Assembly (NCBI RefSeq): GCF_007280555.1 | Contig: NZ_VKDB01000036.1 | Span: 1-21,584 of the forward strand | DNA: 21,584 nucleotides | Source: Deinococcus detaillensis | GTDB taxonomy: Bacteria; Deinococcota; Deinococci; Deinococcales; Deinococcaceae | Direction of reading: 5' to 3' | In this document: in pieces, positions 20,432 through 21,584 of the stretch | Layout of the letters: every line of letters starts with the position of its first letter | Position numbering within the stretch: position 1 is the first letter of the stretch | Notes under the pieces: model-generated | What the model was told of the DNA's origin: nothing | Databases searched by the model: none | The model's input: only the letters and a program-made list of their open reading frames with translations | Position numbers and translations under genes: made by a program

Positions 20432-20950
20432 ATGCTTCGAAAATCAGTAATTCTAGTCGGATCAGTCATTCTTACCTACGCGGCCGCTCAATCCCAAATC
20501 CCGAACACCAAAATTTCTTATCAGTTATCTATCAGCTCGGAGATCTCCGGTAATAGTGGACAGGTCATTCTTAGAGAGCTGAACGATCAGACAGGCAGTA
20601 CAGCTTTAATTTTTCAATGCACTGAGGGAAGCACAATAATTCTTCTGAAGACAAAAAATGCACTTATGACTCTGAACCAGTATCAACAGGCCCAGGCACC
20701 TCAAATAGGGTATCGCATAGATAATGGTGAAGCACGTTCAATGCGCTCATTTTATATTCCAAATGATGAAGAACCTATATTGAATGCCGTCAACTTCGCC
20801 CTCAATAGCATGTTTTTGATGCCAAACTTATTGGCCGCGAAGTCTAAAATAATTATGACCACCCTCAGCACAAACGGGAAAACTCTGAGCTACACTTTTC
20901 CCACCAAAGGGCTTACGCAAGCCCTCAAAGCAGTTAACAACTGTCGTTGA
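20432..20950 (+). CDS. Secreted protein of unknown function, paralogue B
   Basis: This 172-residue protein aligns along its whole mature length with paralogue A: LRELNDQTGSTALIFQCTEG against VAEINDTQGETAMAFICRDG, KNALM against RNNLM, IGYRIDNGEARSM against LMYRVDSQQAKTI, and the SKIIMTTLSTNGKTLSYTF C-terminal block. The signal peptide MLRKSVILVGSVILTYAAA is probably cut after Ala19. It has one extra Cys at the very C-terminus (NNCR). ATG 20432 has AGAGG 8 nt upstream, so unlike its partner it uses an ordinary ribosome binding site. The DNA, including the 153-bp gap before it, is distinctly AT-rich, consistent with horizontal origin. Confidence 0.8.
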   Translation: MLRKSVILVGSVILTYAAAQSQIPNTKISYQLSISSEISGNSGQVILRELNDQTGSTALIFQCTEGSTIILLKTKNALMTLNQYQQAQAPQIGYRIDNGEARSMRSFYIPNDEEPILNAVNFALNSMFLMPNLLAAKSKIIMTTLSTNGKTLSYTFPTKGLTQALKAVNNCR

Positions 20951-20957
20951 TTGATGA

Positions 20958-20996
20958 TCCGCAAAAGCGGAGCAGGCACACAGGCAGCTTGCTCCG
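20958..20996 (+). terminator. Two overlapping hairpins after paralogue B
   Basis: TCCGC (20958-20962) pairs with GCGGA (20967-20971) around AAAA. Alternatively CGGAGCA (20968-20974) pairs with TGCTCCG (20990-20996). The two stems share bases and are mutually exclusive. They begin 8 nt after the stop and could end transcription, though no T-run follows. Confidence 0.4.
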
Positions 20997-21079
20997 GAGA
21001 TTGGGTTGCTCAGCGTTGACACCCTCTGCTGTCATGGAGACGCTTCGAACTGAGGTGAGGACCGTCGGCCGACGGCGCA

Positions 21080-21442
21080 TCAACGAGGTTCGGGCACATA
21101 GCTGAACGTCCCGCTGACCAGCACCTGACTCCTCCCACTTGAATCTGCAGCATTGTTGAGCAAAGCGTTGTCAATCTTGAGGGTCACGAACTGCTGGCTG
21201 ATCTTAAGCACTGTCACGGTGCCTTGGGTGCCCACAGCCTTCCAGTCGGTCTTGAGCACCCCACGGATGTCAACGCTGTAGAGCACTGTTGCCGCAACTT
21301 CCCCGTCAACTCCGAGGCGTCCCTCCCTCCTGTCCATGCTCTGAACCTTGAATGCGTCACCCGCTTTGATGGTGCCGCTGGCCTTTCCCAAAATCACGGC
21401 AAACTGACGAATGCTGGCTGGGGTGCCAGGAATACCAGTCAC
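21080..21442 (-). CDS. Protein of unknown function with uncertain 5' end
   Basis: The 120 residues from GTG 21442 are not recognised. The region is strand-rich, with alternating hydrophobic residues (GEVAATVLYSVDIRGVLKTD, TVTVLKISQQFVTLKI) and a C-terminal SQVLVSGTFSYVPEPR, suggesting a small beta-domain. The same frame stays open further upstream without an ATG until TAG at 21512-21514. In a second frame ATG 21486 starts MRKAIVAVTASSPSV, which looks like the head of a signal peptide, but stops at TGA 21439-21441. A one-base frameshift would join this signal to the body. It may therefore be a broken exported protein, or simply start at GTG 21442. Confidence 0.5.
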   Translation of the reverse strand: MTGIPGTPASIRQFAVILGKASGTIKAGDAFKVQSMDRREGRLGVDGEVAATVLYSVDIRGVLKTDWKAVGTQGTVTVLKISQQFVTLKIDNALLNNAADSSGRSQVLVSGTFSYVPEPR

Positions 21443-21487
21443 ACCGATGGTGATGACGCCGTAACCGCCACTATCGCCTTCCTCATG

Positions 21488-21505
21488 CTGTCCCGGGCGG
21501 GACAG
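21488..21505. promoter_or_regulatory. Palindrome CTGTCCCGGGCGGGACAG before the minus-strand gene
   Basis: Two perfect 8-bp arms (CTGTCCCG / CGGGACAG) flank a 2-bp centre. It ends one base before the ATG at 21486 on the minus strand. It could be an operator or a stem that hides the start region. Confidence 0.4.
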
Positions 21506-21584
21506 GCTGATCTACCGCTGGGGGCAGCACCGTGTTTTTTTACCCAGCACGAGAGTCACCTCTTCGCCAGAGCAATGGGCGACC

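Noticed and set aside
1..21584. CRISPR arrays, tRNA, rRNA and replication origin
   Set aside because: No regularly spaced repeats, no cloverleaf or rRNA-like sequence, and no iteron or DnaA-box cluster were seen by eye.

Overview
The window looks like a chromosomal or plasmid segment of a GC-rich Deinococcus-type bacterium. No rRNA, tRNA or housekeeping marker fixes the genus. The main clue is promoter architecture: at least eight genes have a TANNNT -10 hexamer 5-6 bp before the start codon (another has 7 bp), with no room for a ribosome binding site. Leaderless transcription of this kind is known to be common in Deinococcus. Gene content fits too (DUF2171, DUF3089, P1B-ATPase/CDF metal genes, orphan toxin-antitoxin modules). 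The genus is an inference.

Region 1 (1-7.7 kb) is ordinary accessory metabolism. It has a Tet-like MFS exporter with an upstream AraC regulator, then a minus-strand operon SCP2-like carrier > Zn alcohol dehydrogenase > aldehyde dehydrogenase > DUF3089 lipoprotein hydrolase. The first three genes overlap or are coupled by GTGA/ATGA junctions. A divergent XRE/MmyB-type regulator shares a 70-bp promoter region with the operon. The set suggests stepwise oxidation of a hydrophobic alcohol, with the carrier presenting the substrate and the XRE protein sensing it.

Region 2 (7.7-11 kb) is a decayed, recombined zone. It holds a 600-bp stretch without a convincing gene, an AbrB-Doc toxin-antitoxin pair and a GGDEF diguanylate cyclase. 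It also holds three copies, all damaged, of one small HicB-like helix-turn-helix gene: two fragments and one nearly complete copy with an in-frame amber stop. A 253-bp MITE-like element with 35-bp terminal inverted repeats separates the second and third copies.

Region 3 (11-18 kb) is a Zn/Cd resistance island. A CzrA-type ArsR sensor sits before an MFS transporter whose 5' end is frameshifted. A DUF2171 gene is divergent to a double-HMA ZntA/CadA P-type ATPase, followed by a ZIP-like transporter, a CzcD-like CDF exporter, a CadC-type sensor and a small membrane-anchored protein. Two SmtB/CzrA-like operators lie in the DUF2171/ATPase intergenic region; one fills the -35/-10 spacer of the ATPase promoter.

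Region 4 (18-21.6 kb) is a patchwork: a truncated trypsin-fold peptidase relic, an HNH-domain protein, a hairpin-rich gap, two tandem paralogous secreted proteins in AT-richer DNA, and a minus-strand protein of unknown function whose 5' end looks frameshifted.
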